A DNA stretch of 64,000 bases from Ignavibacteria bacterium (GCA_025612375.1 JAAXKN010000001.1:228669-292668); one strand, 5' to 3'. Counted from the stretch's first letter, positions 1 through 9,289 are shown. Program-made: numbers and translations. The notes: generated by a model not told the origin, from the sequence alone.

Positions 1-789
1 CCTTTCGATGCAGGCTTCAATGTAGGCAAAGCCGTCGGCCAGAGTAAAAGCCAGCTCCTGCACGGCTGTTGAACCGGCCTCTCTTATATGGTAGCCGCTG
101 ACGGAAACAGGGTTCCACTGCGGGACTTCATTGGTGCAGTATTCAATCATATCCGTAATAATTCTCATTGAGGGTTTGGGAGGATAAATAAACTCCTTCT
201 GGGCTATGTACTCTTTCAGAATATCGTTCTGCAGTGTGCCGCGAAGCTCCTTAAAATCGATCCCCTGCTTTTTGGCTACAGCCAGGTAGAAGGCAAATAT
301 CATAGCCGCAGGTGAATTTATGGTCATTGATGTTGAAACCTTATTAAGCGGGATATTCTTAAAAAGGGTTTCCATATCTTCAAGCGAAGAGACTGCGACG
401 CCGCAGATGCCTACTTCGCCCTGGCTTAAGGGGGCATCCGAATCCCAGCCCATGAGTGTAGGAAGGTCAAAAGCTACGGAAAGCCCCGTCTGTCCGTGAC
501 TTAAGAGATAGTGGAATCTTTCGTTTGTATCCTCCGGAGTTCCGAAGCCTGCGAACTGTCTCATTGTCCAGATCTTTCCCCTGTAGCCGTTGGCATGGAT
601 TCCTCTTGTGTAAGGATACTCGCCCGGGAAGCCCAGGTCGCGCATATAGTCCTGGCCTTCAAGGTCTTTTGGTGTATAGAGAACGTTAACGGGTTCACCG
701 CTTACTGATGTGTATTTCATACCTGTATTTTTAGCCTTTTGGGCCTTTTCCAGGTACTGTTCCATCGCTTTTTTAAAGTCTTGGTTCAT
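1..789 (-). CDS. Acyl-CoA (methylmalonyl-CoA) mutase large subunit, N-terminal part
   Basis: This B12-dependent carbon-skeleton mutase most likely interconverts methylmalonyl-CoA and succinyl-CoA. The 263 visible codons run off the left edge, so only the start of the substrate-binding barrel is present. Family landmarks are [20 protein letters not shown] (residues 61-80), [33 protein letters not shown], and [14 protein letters not shown] further on. The YRGK...FGTPEDTN wording is closest to the short large subunits that pair with a separate B12-binding subunit. A related acyl-CoA mutase, such as isobutyryl-CoA type, cannot be excluded. The ATG at 789 follows an AGAGGGT-like ribosome site. Confidence 0.9.
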   Translation of the reverse strand, partial: MNQDFKKAMEQYLEKAQKAKNTGMKYTSVSGEPVNVLYTPKDLEGQDYMRDLGFPGEYPYTRGIHANGYRGKIWTMRQFAGFGTPEDTNERFHYLLSHGQTGLSVAFDLPTLMGWDSDAPLSQGEVGICGVAVSSLEDMETLFKNIPLNKVSTSMTINSPAAMIFAFYLAVAKKQGIDFKELRGTLQNDILKEYIAQKEFIYPPKPSMRIITDMIEYCTNEVPQWNPVSVSGYHIREAGSTAVQELAFTLADGFAYIEACIER

Positions 790-910
790 TATTACCCTCT
801 GAATTTCTTGTATTATTAAAAATACATAATGTCGTGAATATATAAAAGTTGAAAAAGGAGAAGATGTGGGATTATAGAGCCGGCGTGGGATATTAGAGTG
901 AATCAATCTA

Positions 911-1062
911 TGACTAGCCCTGAGCTTTAGCTCGGGGTACCGGATATTCCCCCTCTCCCCTTTGGGCTTCAGCCCCAGATTCCCAGACGGAGGATCGGGG
1001 GCTAAAGCCCAAATGTCTTTGAATTCATTTCCCACCCCGACCTGAAGGTCAGGGCAAGTCAT
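911..1062. repeat. Nested palindromic intergenic element (REP/BIME-like)
   Basis: Four short hairpins are stacked symmetrically. The outer arms (about 911-939 and 1033-1062) are inverted copies that share the pattern TGACTwGCCCTGAsCTTnAG followed by sTCGGGGT; each arm is itself a hairpin (918-937 and 1035-1054). The inner arms (961-976 and 998-1013) form a second inverted pair, TTTGGGCTTnAGCCCC. A short unique centre lies between them. The element fills the gap between mutL and the mutase. It resembles REP doublets and could also act as a transcript end. The structure is seen directly; the mobile origin is inferred. Confidence 0.75.
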
Positions 1063-1077
1063 ACCGGGGATTTAATT

Positions 1078-2982
1078 TTATGTGCGGCCGAAGCGCTTGT
1101 CGAATTCCTCCAGGGGAATTTTAATTATTATCGGGCGGCCGTGCGGGCAGACGTAGGGCATGGAGGTTGCAAAAAGCTGGTCCACAAGGAGCCTCATCTC
1201 TTTTTCCGAGAGCCTGTCGCCTGCCTTGATTGCAGTCTTGCATGAAAACGATTTTGCGAGGTTATCCCTTTCTTCAAGGTGCTTTTCCCTCTGGTTACGC
1301 TTGTACTCGTCCACAATTTCAAGGAGTATCTTCTCCTCTGTTCCGAGCTTTACGTCCTGCGGAACGCCGTCAATAACAACGGTATTTTTGCTGAAAAATT
1401 TAATTTCAAAGCCCAGCTTTGTAAGATAAGGCCTCAGCTCTTTTAAGAGCGCGTAGTCTCCCGCGTCAACGGTAATCGACTGCGAGAACAAAAGCTGCTG
1501 CGAAAACGGCAGGTCGGCATTAAAGGATTTGAGTGCTTTTTCATAGAGTATCCTCTCGTGCGCCACGTGCTGATCAATAATCATAAGTCCGCTTTTTATC
1601 TGCGAGAGAATATACTTATTGTGAAGCTGAATTATAAAGGATGAAAATACCTTCAGGTCCTGCGCTTCATCTTCAGGCCTGCCCGGTGAAACACTATGAT
1701 AGACTTCCCTGTTCTCGGTCTGGCTAAAGGGATGTTCTACAGCCTCCCCGGGGGCGGTTTTCCTGATCTCTGTATTAAGCGAGTTAAACAGCATGTCTAT
1801 GTCGCGGTCTGAAAAGTCGCTTCCGCGGCTGCCGCGCATAGCCTGGGGAGCATTTGGCATTGCCTCCTCCCTGTGCGAAGTGTTCTGGAAGTTCGGGCGG
1901 TCCTCAAAATCGTTTTTTTCTGTCCTGCGGAAGTCATCAAAGTGCAGCTTTTCTTTTCCGGGCTCGGTGCCGAAAGTCATCGAAGGCACCAGGTCGTAGC
2001 TTCCAAGGGCTTTTTTGATGACAGCATGCATGAAGGCGTAGACGTCTTTTTCATCCTCAAACTTTACTTCGAGCTTTGAGGGATGAACATTTATATCGAT
2101 CCCCCTGGGATCAAGTTCCATAAAAAGAATAAAGAAGGGATAATCCCCCTTATCCAGTATATTCTCATAAGCATGAAAAACAGCGTGGTTAACCTGCTTG
2201 CTTACTACAAAGCGGTTATTGATAAAAAGGTACTGCTCCCCTTTGCTTTTCCTTAAATAGGCAGGTTTTGCAATGTAGCCCGAAACGCTCAGGAAGTTGG
2301 TGAGTTCCTTAACCTCCACCAGGGCATCCAGCATATTATCCGCAAAAATGGCCTGTATTCTTTCGTCTCTTGTTCCCGAGGGGAAGTCAAATATCACCTC
2401 GTCGTCGTTAAAGAAGCGGAAGGCGATATCGGGGCGGCTCAAGGCAATTTTCTTGAAAGTTTCAATTATATGCTTTAATTCCGTAGCATCGCTTTTCATG
2501 AAGCTGCGCCGGGCCGGCGTATTGAAGAAAAGGTTTTTAACTGAAATTGAAGTGCCTTTGGAGAATGAACCCTTTTCAATTGTAACGCTGGCCCCGTCTT
2601 CCACCTTAAGGCAGATACCCACCTCGTCTTCCATCATCTCAGTTTTTATTTCAAGCTGGCTTACGGCTGCAATTGAGCTGAGAGCCTCTCCACGGAAGCC
2701 GAGGGTCTTAATGGCCTCAAGGTCCTCATAGACGTGTATCTTGCTCGTAGCGTGGCGCTGTATGCTTAAGACGGCATCTTCTTCAGTCATGCCGTCACCG
2801 TCGTCGACCACCTGAATGAGGGCCTTACCGGCCCTTTTTATTACAACGTCTATACTCTTTGCATTGGCATCTATGGAATTCTCCAGGAGCTCTTTTATGA
2901 CAGATTCAGGGCGCTGCACCACCTCGCCGGCTGCGATCTTGTTGGCAATATTCTCCGGGAGTATTTGTATTTTATTTTTCAT
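1078..2982 (-). CDS. mutL: DNA mismatch repair protein MutL
   Basis: MutL couples mismatch recognition by MutS to strand incision. At 634 aa it has the normal length. The N-terminal GHKL ATPase shows IAAGEVVQRPESVIKELLEN, DDGDGM, RHATSKI and TLGFRGEALSSIAAVS. A charged, low-complexity linker (about 340-440) leads to the C-terminal dimerisation domain. That domain carries the metal-binding endonuclease motif as DQHVAHERILYE (from D470; the usual Ala after the His is Val), plus AIKAG and CPHGRP near 611. This predicts a nicking-competent MutL, as in bacteria without MutH. It is the last gene of a thyA-folA-mutL run and begins 26 bp after folA. Confidence 0.97.
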   Translation of the reverse strand: MKNKIQILPENIANKIAAGEVVQRPESVIKELLENSIDANAKSIDVVIKRAGKALIQVVDDGDGMTEEDAVLSIQRHATSKIHVYEDLEAIKTLGFRGEALSSIAAVSQLEIKTEMMEDEVGICLKVEDGASVTIEKGSFSKGTSISVKNLFFNTPARRSFMKSDATELKHIIETFKKIALSRPDIAFRFFNDDEVIFDFPSGTRDERIQAIFADNMLDALVEVKELTNFLSVSGYIAKPAYLRKSKGEQYLFINNRFVVSKQVNHAVFHAYENILDKGDYPFFILFMELDPRGIDINVHPSKLEVKFEDEKDVYAFMHAVIKKALGSYDLVPSMTFGTEPGKEKLHFDDFRRTEKNDFEDRPNFQNTSHREEAMPNAPQAMRGSRGSDFSDRDIDMLFNSLNTEIRKTAPGEAVEHPFSQTENREVYHSVSPGRPEDEAQDLKVFSSFIIQLHNKYILSQIKSGLMIIDQHVAHERILYEKALKSFNADLPFSQQLLFSQSITVDAGDYALLKELRPYLTKLGFEIKFFSKNTVVIDGVPQDVKLGTEEKILLEIVDEYKRNQREKHLEERDNLAKSFSCKTAIKAGDRLSEKEMRLLVDQLFATSMPYVCPHGRPIIIKIPLEEFDKRFGRT

Positions 2983-3003
2983 TTTTTCCGTATTTCTTTC
3001 AAA

Positions 3004-3477
3004 TTATTTTCTCTTGTACCAGATGACCTGAAAATCATCATATTCAGCTTTGACTTCACTTTCCCATTCTGAAGGGTCGAACGGAGGGAAAAACACGTCC
3101 CCTTCGGCTATAAACTTCATCCTGGAAATGCTCATCTCATCTGCAGTTTCAATGGCCTCATTATAGAGCTGCCCGCCGCCAATTACAAAAACCTTTTCAG
3201 CCTTTGCTTCATTTTCACAATAATCATAAGCCTCCGGAAGCGAACTAAAAACCTTAACTTCAGGGCTTTCACTTTTCATATGGCGTGAAATTACAACGTT
3301 CAGCCTTCCCTTTAAGGGCCTGCCCAGAGACTCGAGTGTCTTTCTTCCCATAATTACGGGATTGCCCAGTGTAAGTGACTTAAAGTACTTAAAGTCCTCA
3401 CTGGAATGCCAGGGCATTACGCCCTTATTTCCAATAACGCCATTTTGGGCTACAGCCGCCACAATTATTTTTTGCAA
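3004..3477 (-). CDS. folA: Dihydrofolate reductase
   Basis: This enzyme reduces dihydrofolate to tetrahydrofolate with NADPH, which regenerates the cofactor consumed by the thymidylate synthase encoded just upstream. The 157 aa match the family length. Visible landmarks are IIVAAVAQNGVIGNKGVMPW (substrate loop), the acidic residue in SSEDFKYFK, VIMGRKTLESLGRPLKGRLN and FVIGGGQLYNEAI. The loop reads MPWHSSED where most bacterial enzymes have LPWHLPED. It follows thyA by 14 bp, the classic coupled thyA-folA arrangement. Confidence 0.97.
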   Translation of the reverse strand: MQKIIVAAVAQNGVIGNKGVMPWHSSEDFKYFKSLTLGNPVIMGRKTLESLGRPLKGRLNVVISRHMKSESPEVKVFSSLPEAYDYCENEAKAEKVFVIGGGQLYNEAIETADEMSISRMKFIAEGDVFFPPFDPSEWESEVKAEYDDFQVIWYKRK

Positions 3478-3491
3478 ATAATTTTCTCCTG

Positions 3492-4331
3492 TTAAACAGC
3501 CACTTCAAATTTGATTCTATCCAGGTGCTGATAGTTCCTGAGCTCAAAGTCGTCAAATGTCAGTTCATCAATCGGCTTTTTTGCAATTATGAGCTGAGGC
3601 AGGGGTAAAGGCTTTCTTTTCAGCTGTTCTTTCAAGCCTTCCAGGTGGTCGTACTTTTCCATCTCGCTGCCCTTGTCGGCTACATATATATGTGCGTCAA
3701 CGATCGTATGGGCAAAGTATCCGAGCTCAAGCCCCACTTCCTGCGCAATTATCTGCGTTAAAAGCGAGTAGGCGGCAAGGTTAAACGGAATGCCGAGGGC
3801 AATATCGCCCGAGCGCTGCGTAAGGTGGCAGTTGAGCTTTCCGTCGTTTACGTTAAAAGCATAAGTGTAATGGCACGGGGGAAGCTTGCTTTTTGTTGCG
3901 TTGCCCGGTTCCCAGGCAGTTACAATGAGCCTTCTGCTGTAAGGGTCCTTTTTGAGTGTATCAATAACGTACTTAATCTGGTCGATCTCGGTAACCTTCC
4001 AGTTACCCTCTTTGTCTTTCTCGGCACTCGGAAAATGCCTCCAGTAGTAGCCGTAGGCCGTTTCAAGGTTTCCATCCTCGTCAGCCCAGGCGTCCCATAT
4101 CTTTGTATGTTTCCTCAGGTTCCTGATGTGGTTATCTCCGGACAAATACCAGAGGACTTCATAAAGAAGCGAGCTCCACATCATTTTCTTTGTTGTAAGA
4201 AGCGGAAAACCCTTCGAGAGGTCCACGCGGTAAAAAGCTCCAAAATAAGATATTGTATCTACACCTGTGCGCGAAGGCTTGCGCGTGCCCTCATCCATCA
4301 CAAGTTTAACCAGGTCAAGATATTCTTTCAT
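3492..4331 (-). CDS. thyA: Thymidylate synthase (ThyA type)
   Basis: This folate-dependent enzyme methylates dUMP to dTMP and releases dihydrofolate for FolA. The 279-aa protein shows RTGVDTISYFGAFYRVDL near the start, SRRLIVTAWEP, the catalytic PPCH (Cys about 153), LTQRSGDIALGIPFNLAAYS, and the AHTIVDAHIY segment. The start at 4331 is the only plausible one. About 96 bp separate it from the glycerate kinase gene upstream, enough for its own promoter, although I could not read one confidently. Confidence 0.97.
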   Translation of the reverse strand: MKEYLDLVKLVMDEGTRKPSRTGVDTISYFGAFYRVDLSKGFPLLTTKKMMWSSLLYEVLWYLSGDNHIRNLRKHTKIWDAWADEDGNLETAYGYYWRHFPSAEKDKEGNWKVTEIDQIKYVIDTLKKDPYSRRLIVTAWEPGNATKSKLPPCHYTYAFNVNDGKLNCHLTQRSGDIALGIPFNLAAYSLLTQIIAQEVGLELGYFAHTIVDAHIYVADKGSEMEKYDHLEGLKEQLKRKPLPLPQLIIAKKPIDELTFDDFELRNYQHLDRIKFEVAV

Positions 4332-4427
4332 TTATTATTTCTCATCCAAAAACTTAGTTCTAAATTAACTCCAAACAAGAATAGTTTAGGTACCTGAATA
4401 TAAAAAATTCTGTAGCCTATTTCTAAT

Positions 4428-5582
4428 CTATGTTTTGTTTCTAAAATAAAATTTCAAAATTTCTTCAGAGGCCAGGCGCACCCCCTTTTCAATATTTCTC
4501 ATGGATTCTTCCGGCGTATGAAAAAACTTCGAAATTTCAATAAATTTAATGTTTTCTTTCTTCAGTTCCTGCGGTATCTGTTTAATTATGCCGGCACAGA
4601 TAAACTGAAGGGCTCCTGATGGCATAAACTCATCAATTACCAGGAAAGCCCCCTTCTGCATCATGGATTGAGAGTCGAATGATCCTTCGCCGGTAATGAT
4701 AAGGTCGGGATTCAATTTATTTTTATTCAGGCCCAGGTCTTCTTTTAGGAAGTCGCGGGCGAACTTGTACTTACCGTCCAGGAAAAAGTGCAGACCGCCT
4801 GCCAGGCCGCCTCCGGCACCCAAAAGGTCCCCTGTATTTTTCTTTTTACCAAGTATTCGTACAATGTTTTCCAGACCCTTTTCAAGCCTTTCCACTTCAT
4901 GAGGGGTTGCCCCCTTCTGCGGAGCAAAAATGCGTGCAGCTCCCTTTTCTCCCAGCAGAGGCGCATCGACGTCAAGAACTATCTCAATGTTAAAATTAAG
5001 GCCGGGGTTTACCCAAATAATTTCTTCTGTAAGCAGGAAATTTTCAGGGACTGCATTAAGTTCTTTTCCTGAACCGTCCAGGAGTTTTAAGCCTAAGGCA
5101 GAACACATACCGATGCCAAAATCGCTTGTTCCGGTGCCGCCAATACCGATAATCACCCTTTCAATGTCCATTTCACCTGAAATTTTTTCATTTTTCAGGT
5201 GCAGGAGCATTTCACCAAGCCCCCTTGAACTTAACTTAAGAGGATGTCTTTTTTCTTCAGGAATGAGTTTCATCCCCAGCACGTCGGCTGACTCAATGTA
5301 AACGGATTTATTTTCCCTGGAATATCCGTAGCAGGTACTTATACTATCATCCTGAAAAGGAGCACTAACTTTCAGTTCCACTTTCTTAAGGTTGAAATTC
5401 TCGATGCATACCTGGAGAAACCCGTCGCCTCCGTCTGAGACAGGTTTATCTATGAACCGGAAGTCTTTGGTTTTATACCTGTTCAGGAGTTCATCCTGGA
5501 GCGCTTCATGGAACAGGTGCGTAAGGCCTGCAGAATCCATGCACTCCTTAAAGCTGTTTGGAGCAATTAAGATTTCGGGCAT
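4428..5582 (-). CDS. Glycerate kinase (GlxK/GarK family)
   Basis: This kinase phosphorylates glycerate with ATP, feeding photorespiratory-type or sugar-acid carbon into lower glycolysis. The 384-aa protein starts with ILIAPNSFKECMDSAG, typical of the family, and carries GIGGTGTSDFGIGMCSALGL, the glycine-rich GAGGGLAGGLHFFL and TGEGSFDSQS. Its ATG overlaps the stop of the HIT gene (TAATG), so the two are translationally coupled. Whether the product is 2- or 3-phosphoglycerate cannot be told from sequence alone. Confidence 0.92.
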   Translation of the reverse strand: MPEILIAPNSFKECMDSAGLTHLFHEALQDELLNRYKTKDFRFIDKPVSDGGDGFLQVCIENFNLKKVELKVSAPFQDDSISTCYGYSRENKSVYIESADVLGMKLIPEEKRHPLKLSSRGLGEMLLHLKNEKISGEMDIERVIIGIGGTGTSDFGIGMCSALGLKLLDGSGKELNAVPENFLLTEEIIWVNPGLNFNIEIVLDVDAPLLGEKGAARIFAPQKGATPHEVERLEKGLENIVRILGKKKNTGDLLGAGGGLAGGLHFFLDGKYKFARDFLKEDLGLNKNKLNPDLIITGEGSFDSQSMMQKGAFLVIDEFMPSGALQFICAGIIKQIPQELKKENIKFIEISKFFHTPEESMRNIEKGVRLASEEILKFYFRNKT

Positions 5583-6088
5583 TATTTATTTTTCAGTTCA
5601 TTAAAGGCTTTGAGGAGGTTTTTCTTTGTTTCCAGGAGGTCCTGTGAAATCACCTTCACTTCGCCAATTGCTGGCATAAAGTTAATATCCCCGTTCCATC
5701 TCGGGACTAGGTGGAAGTGGATATGCTGGTCAATTCCGGCTCCTGCGGCTTTGCCTATATTTGCCCCCATATTAAATCCGTGGGGTTTCATTGCAATTTC
5801 AAGCGCCCGGCTTGCGAGCTGGAGGTTTTCCATAATCTCGAGATTTTCCTCCCTGGAAAAGCTCTTAAAGTCGCTTGTATGCCTGTAGGGCACAACCATA
5901 AGGTGTCCGCTATTGTAAGGGTAAAGGTTCAGGACAACAAACGTCAGTTCCCCCTTATAGACCACAAGGTTATTCATGTCGTTTACGTCGGCGTCCTGCT
6001 GGCTGCAGAAGATGCAGCCCTGGGATTTTTTTTCTTCCTTAAAAGAATCTATATAGAGTGATCTCCAGGGAGACCAGAGCTTGTCCAT
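5582..6088 (-). CDS. HIT family nucleotide hydrolase/phosphorylase
   Basis: Histidine-triad proteins hydrolyse or phosphorolyse dinucleoside polyphosphates and other adenylated nucleotides. The triad is HIHFHLVPRW (His122, 124, 126), preceded by GHLMVVPYRH and an N-terminal CIFC pair that may bind zinc. The MDKLWSPWRS N-terminus is usual for Ap4A-phosphorylase-like HIT proteins. I chose the ATG at 6088 because GAGG lies 6 bases upstream; an ATG at 6100 would add four residues. It is coupled by overlap to glycerate kinase, with no obvious biochemical link. Confidence 0.9.
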   Translation of the reverse strand: MDKLWSPWRSLYIDSFKEEKKSQGCIFCSQQDADVNDMNNLVVYKGELTFVVLNLYPYNSGHLMVVPYRHTSDFKSFSREENLEIMENLQLASRALEIAMKPHGFNMGANIGKAAGAGIDQHIHFHLVPRWNGDINFMPAIGEVKVISQDLLETKKNLLKAFNELKNK

Positions 6089-6151
6089 TTCAGACCTCAT
6101 AATGCACTTCTTCTTAATTTAAGTTCAAAAATATTGGGATTCTATAATAAA

Positions 6152-6180
6152 AAAGGCGGAAGAGAATTTCCTCCGCCTTT
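6152..6180 (-). terminator. Intrinsic terminator after the EF-G-like gene
   Basis: The inverted arms AAAGGCGGA and TCCGCCTTT are followed, in the minus direction, by a run of seven T. It lies about 20 bases after the stop of the EF-G-like gene and separates it from the HIT/glycerate kinase pair. Confidence 0.85.
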
Positions 6181-6202
6181 GGAAAAACCGGGACAAAAGA
6201 TA

Positions 6203-8293
6203 TTACTCTTCTTCTCTTGATTTCTTGTATTCTTCGATAACCTTTGCTTCAACTTCCTTGGGAACTTCCTCATAGAAAGCGAACTTCATCTTATAGAGTC
6301 CGCGACCTGAAGTAAGGCTTCTTAAGTGAGTTGAGTACCTGTAGAGTTCAGACAATGGAACGTTAGCCTTAATGATCTGGAAGGGGCCTTCTGAATCCAT
6401 GCCGAGGATCTTGCCGCGGCGGCTGGAGAGGTTGCCCATAACGTCGCCCATGAACTCTTCTGGAACGGTTACTTCAACTTCGTAGATCGGTTCCAGGAGA
6501 ACAGGTTTGGCTTCCATGAAGCCTTTCTTGAAGCCCTGGGAGGCAGCGATCTTAAACGACATTTCATCTGAATCCACGTCGTGGTATGAACCGAAGAACA
6601 AAGTAGCCTTGATGTCAATTACCTTTGAGCCTGTAAGAATACCCTTCTGCATTGTTTCAATTATACCTTTTTCAACTGCAGGGATAAACCTTCCTGGAAT
6701 AACGCCGCCAACGATGGCGTTAACGAATTCGAAGCCGGTACCTCTCGGTACGGGTTCAAGCTTCATTACAACGTGACCGTACTGGCCGCGTCCGCCTGAT
6801 TGTTTCTTGTGTTTATATTCAACGTTTTCGCAGATTCCCTTAATGGTTTCGCGGTACGGGATCCTGGGTTCGGCAAGATCCACATCCACGCCGTAGCGGT
6901 CCTTAAGGAGTTTTACGGCAAGTGAAAGCTGAAGTTCGCCCTGGCCTGAGACTATAGTCTGGCTCAGTTCAGGATCAAACTTTACGCTGAATGTAGGATC
7001 TTCCTCGTGCAGCGTATGCAGGCCGGCCGAGATCTTGTCCTCATCGCCCTTGGCCTTGGGTATAATTGCGCTGCTTATAATAGCATCCGGGAATTTGATC
7101 GGGGTAAGTATAACCGGGAAATTCTTTGAGGACAATGTATTATTTGTATGGGTGTCCTTCAGTTTAACTACTGCACCTATGTCGCCGGCGTGGACTTTCT
7201 GAGCGTCCTTTCTGTTCTTTCCGTTAAGGAAGAAAAGCTGGCTTAATCTTTCAGTCTTGCCGTTGTTTTCGTTCATAAGATCCAGGCCTGCCTGGACTGT
7301 GCCCGAGAACACCTTAAAAACTGAAAGTTCGCCCACGTGTGACTCAGAGAGTGTCTTAAATACAAAAAGCACAGGTTCAGCCTTATCGTCTACAGGAACC
7401 TTAACCTTCTGTTCCTTATCCTTAAACTTGCCTTCAACATTATCCCTTTCGGCCGGTGAAGGGAAATATTTGGCTGCAAAGTCGAGGAAGTTATTCAGAC
7501 CCACGCCCTTAAGGGCGCTGACTGCAAAAGCGGGCACGATGCCGTTTTTCATGACAGCGGTTTTGAGCCCCTTCTGGAGTTCGTCTTCAGTAAGAGTGCC
7601 GTTTTCAAAAAACTTATTCAGCAGGTCCTCATCGCTTTCAGCAACTTTTTCAATAAGGGCTTCCCTCATTGCTTCAGCCTCAGGCTTAATATCGCCGGGA
7701 ATATCGCACTCAGTTACTTTTTTACTTCCTGCAGGTCCGTAGGTATAAGCTTTCATACTGATAAGGTCAATAACAGTATCAAAATTTACACCTTCTTTTG
7801 CAGGTATTGTAACTGCAGTAACGTCGGGCGACAATCTTTCCTTTGCCATTTCAATTGTCTGGCTGAACTTGGAGTGTTCATTATCAACTTTATTGATAAG
7901 AACAGCAGCAGGCAGGTTATATTCTTTTACGAAGTTCCATGTAGCCTCTGAGCCGACTTCAACACCTTCGGCAGATTTCAGTACAGCCACAGCAGTATCA
8001 GCTATATGAAGAGCGCTTTTAACCTGCCCAATAAAGTCTGAATAACCGGGTGTATCTAAAATGTTGATTTTTGTATTATTCCATTCGATATGAAGAGGAG
8101 TAGCAGAAATAGAGATTTGTCTTTCGATTTCGTTGGCATTATAATCCGAAGTCGTATTACCTTCTTCAATTTTGCCAATACGATTAATTTCACCACCAGT
8201 GAACAGAATCAATTCAGATAGAGAAGTTTTACCGCTTCCGCCATGACCGATGAACGCAATATTCCGGATAGAATCCGATCCGTATTCTTTCAA
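6203..8293 (-). CDS. Elongation factor G-like translational GTPase
   Basis: This 696-aa GTPase has the EF-G domain order: G domain, beta-barrel, domains III-V. G motifs are GHGGSGKTS (P-loop, where canonical EF-G has AHIDAGKT), DTPGYSDF and INKVD. Domain IV contains GGRGQYGHVVMKLEPVPRG and domain V LSSRRGKILGM. The switch-II residue that is catalytic His in EF-G and EF-Tu is Tyr here, as in the EF-G-like subfamily, so this is probably not the main translocase. The start is TTG, fixed by GGAGG six bases upstream. No rpsL/rpsG/tuf neighbours are present. Confidence 0.9.
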   Translation of the reverse strand: MKEYGSDSIRNIAFIGHGGSGKTSLSELILFTGGEINRIGKIEEGNTTSDYNANEIERQISISATPLHIEWNNTKINILDTPGYSDFIGQVKSALHIADTAVAVLKSAEGVEVGSEATWNFVKEYNLPAAVLINKVDNEHSKFSQTIEMAKERLSPDVTAVTIPAKEGVNFDTVIDLISMKAYTYGPAGSKKVTECDIPGDIKPEAEAMREALIEKVAESDEDLLNKFFENGTLTEDELQKGLKTAVMKNGIVPAFAVSALKGVGLNNFLDFAAKYFPSPAERDNVEGKFKDKEQKVKVPVDDKAEPVLFVFKTLSESHVGELSVFKVFSGTVQAGLDLMNENNGKTERLSQLFFLNGKNRKDAQKVHAGDIGAVVKLKDTHTNNTLSSKNFPVILTPIKFPDAIISSAIIPKAKGDEDKISAGLHTLHEEDPTFSVKFDPELSQTIVSGQGELQLSLAVKLLKDRYGVDVDLAEPRIPYRETIKGICENVEYKHKKQSGGRGQYGHVVMKLEPVPRGTGFEFVNAIVGGVIPGRFIPAVEKGIIETMQKGILTGSKVIDIKATLFFGSYHDVDSDEMSFKIAASQGFKKGFMEAKPVLLEPIYEVEVTVPEEFMGDVMGNLSSRRGKILGMDSEGPFQIIKANVPLSELYRYSTHLRSLTSGRGLYKMKFAFYEEVPKEVEAKVIEEYKKSREEE

Positions 8294-8328
8294 GTGAGAC
8301 CTCCACTAAATTAAAATTTACCCTTAAT

Positions 8329-8721
8329 TTATTTATTTTTTAGAGTACCCCAAAAGGCAGATATTCCGCGGGAAATTCCAACTACTTTCCTGAAAACATC
8401 TCCCCCCGGACTATCTCCCACACTTGCTTTGATTCGTTTAGTTTTGTCCAGAAGATCTTCAGCTTTATCCTTTAAGTTTTCGATTAATACTTTTACTGCC
8501 GAAATAACAGATTCAACCTCTTCGGTAACAAGGGCCACCTTGCCTGTAATAATGTTAACGTTGGCAAGAATAGGTTCCACATTTCCCTTTATCTGTTCGA
8601 CATCCTTCTGTAGGGCCGCAATTGTCTTTGTAACCTGTTTAAGGGTAATTATAAGATAAATGCACAGAATTGATGCCGCAATCAGCAAAATAATCAGAAA
8701 GATATTCAACGCTGTATCCAT
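8329..8721 (-). CDS. DUF948-like single-pass membrane protein
   Basis: This is a 130-aa protein with one N-terminal transmembrane helix (about residues 5-27). A long amphipathic, Val/Ile/Lys-rich coiled-coil region follows (30-110), then a short basic tail. This resembles the DUF948 family, often encoded next to YtxH proteins in envelope-stress contexts. Here the YtxH gene is directly upstream (8848-9231) and the EF-G-like gene begins 35 bp downstream. The biochemical role is unknown. Confidence 0.7.
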   Translation of the reverse strand: MDTALNIFLIILLIAASILCIYLIITLKQVTKTIAALQKDVEQIKGNVEPILANVNIITGKVALVTEEVESVISAVKVLIENLKDKAEDLLDKTKRIKASVGDSPGGDVFRKVVGISRGISAFWGTLKNK

Positions 8722-8847
8722 AGTTCAATCTCCCTGCCTTAATGACGAGGCTTTAAGTTAGATAATAATTAGACTCATCCTCTAAAATCAAACAGATCTG
8801 CATCTTAAGAATAACGCAGCCAGAAAAAAATAGTTGCTTTTCGGATT

Positions 8848-9231
8848 TTAAGAATTCTGTTCGTTCCTGTATGCATCAAGCCCCGCCTTGAAAGCGCTTT
8901 TGAGCTTGTCGCCTTCGTCGCCGGCCAAATTCTTTGCATTATCAAGAGCCTTCTCTGCATCCTGAAGCAAGCCCTCTACTTTAACTCTGGCGTCAGAAAT
9001 CAGCTTTTCAGATTTTTTTTTCCCATCGTTGATAAGTTCCACGGCTTTAACCTTAGCGTCGGCAAGGTACTGTTCAGCCTCCCCCATAAATTCGTCAGTT
9101 TTGTCCTTAATGTCGCGTCTGAGTTCCTTGCCGCTTTTAGGAGCGTACAGGAGAGCGACGATTGAACCTACAACTGAACCGGTTATTAAACCTATTAATA
9201 ATCCTTTTCCCAGACCGTTATCTCTGGACAT
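8848..9231 (-). CDS. YtxH domain membrane protein
   Basis: The 127-aa protein starts with a glycine-rich transmembrane segment and the YtxH signature, GLLIGLITGSVVGSIVALLY then APKSGKELRRDI. A long Ala/Lys/Asp-rich helical tail follows, predicted to be coiled coil. YtxH proteins are small stress-associated envelope proteins of unknown mechanism. The start is well set by GAGGAGG seven bases upstream. Two further YtxH genes lie at 50.6 and 51.2 kb. Confidence 0.85.
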   Translation of the reverse strand: MSRDNGLGKGLLIGLITGSVVGSIVALLYAPKSGKELRRDIKDKTDEFMGEAEQYLADAKVKAVELINDGKKKSEKLISDARVKVEGLLQDAEKALDNAKNLAGDEGDKLKSAFKAGLDAYRNEQNS

Positions 9232-9260
9232 GGTGCCTCCTCAATTTTAATAGTTTTGTT

Positions 9261-9289
9261 AAAATAAGAAGTCCACTTTTGAAAATCAA
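9261..9289 (-). promoter_or_regulatory. Probable sigma-70 promoter of the YtxH gene
   Basis: Reading the minus strand, TTGATT (9284-9289) and TATTTT (9261-9266) are separated by exactly 17 bp. It lies 30-58 bp upstream of the YtxH start and inside the hairpin that ends icd. Confidence 0.55.

Noticed and set aside
3825-4397. A 190-codon plus-strand frame
   Set aside because: Lies antisense over most of thyA, whose motifs are complete.
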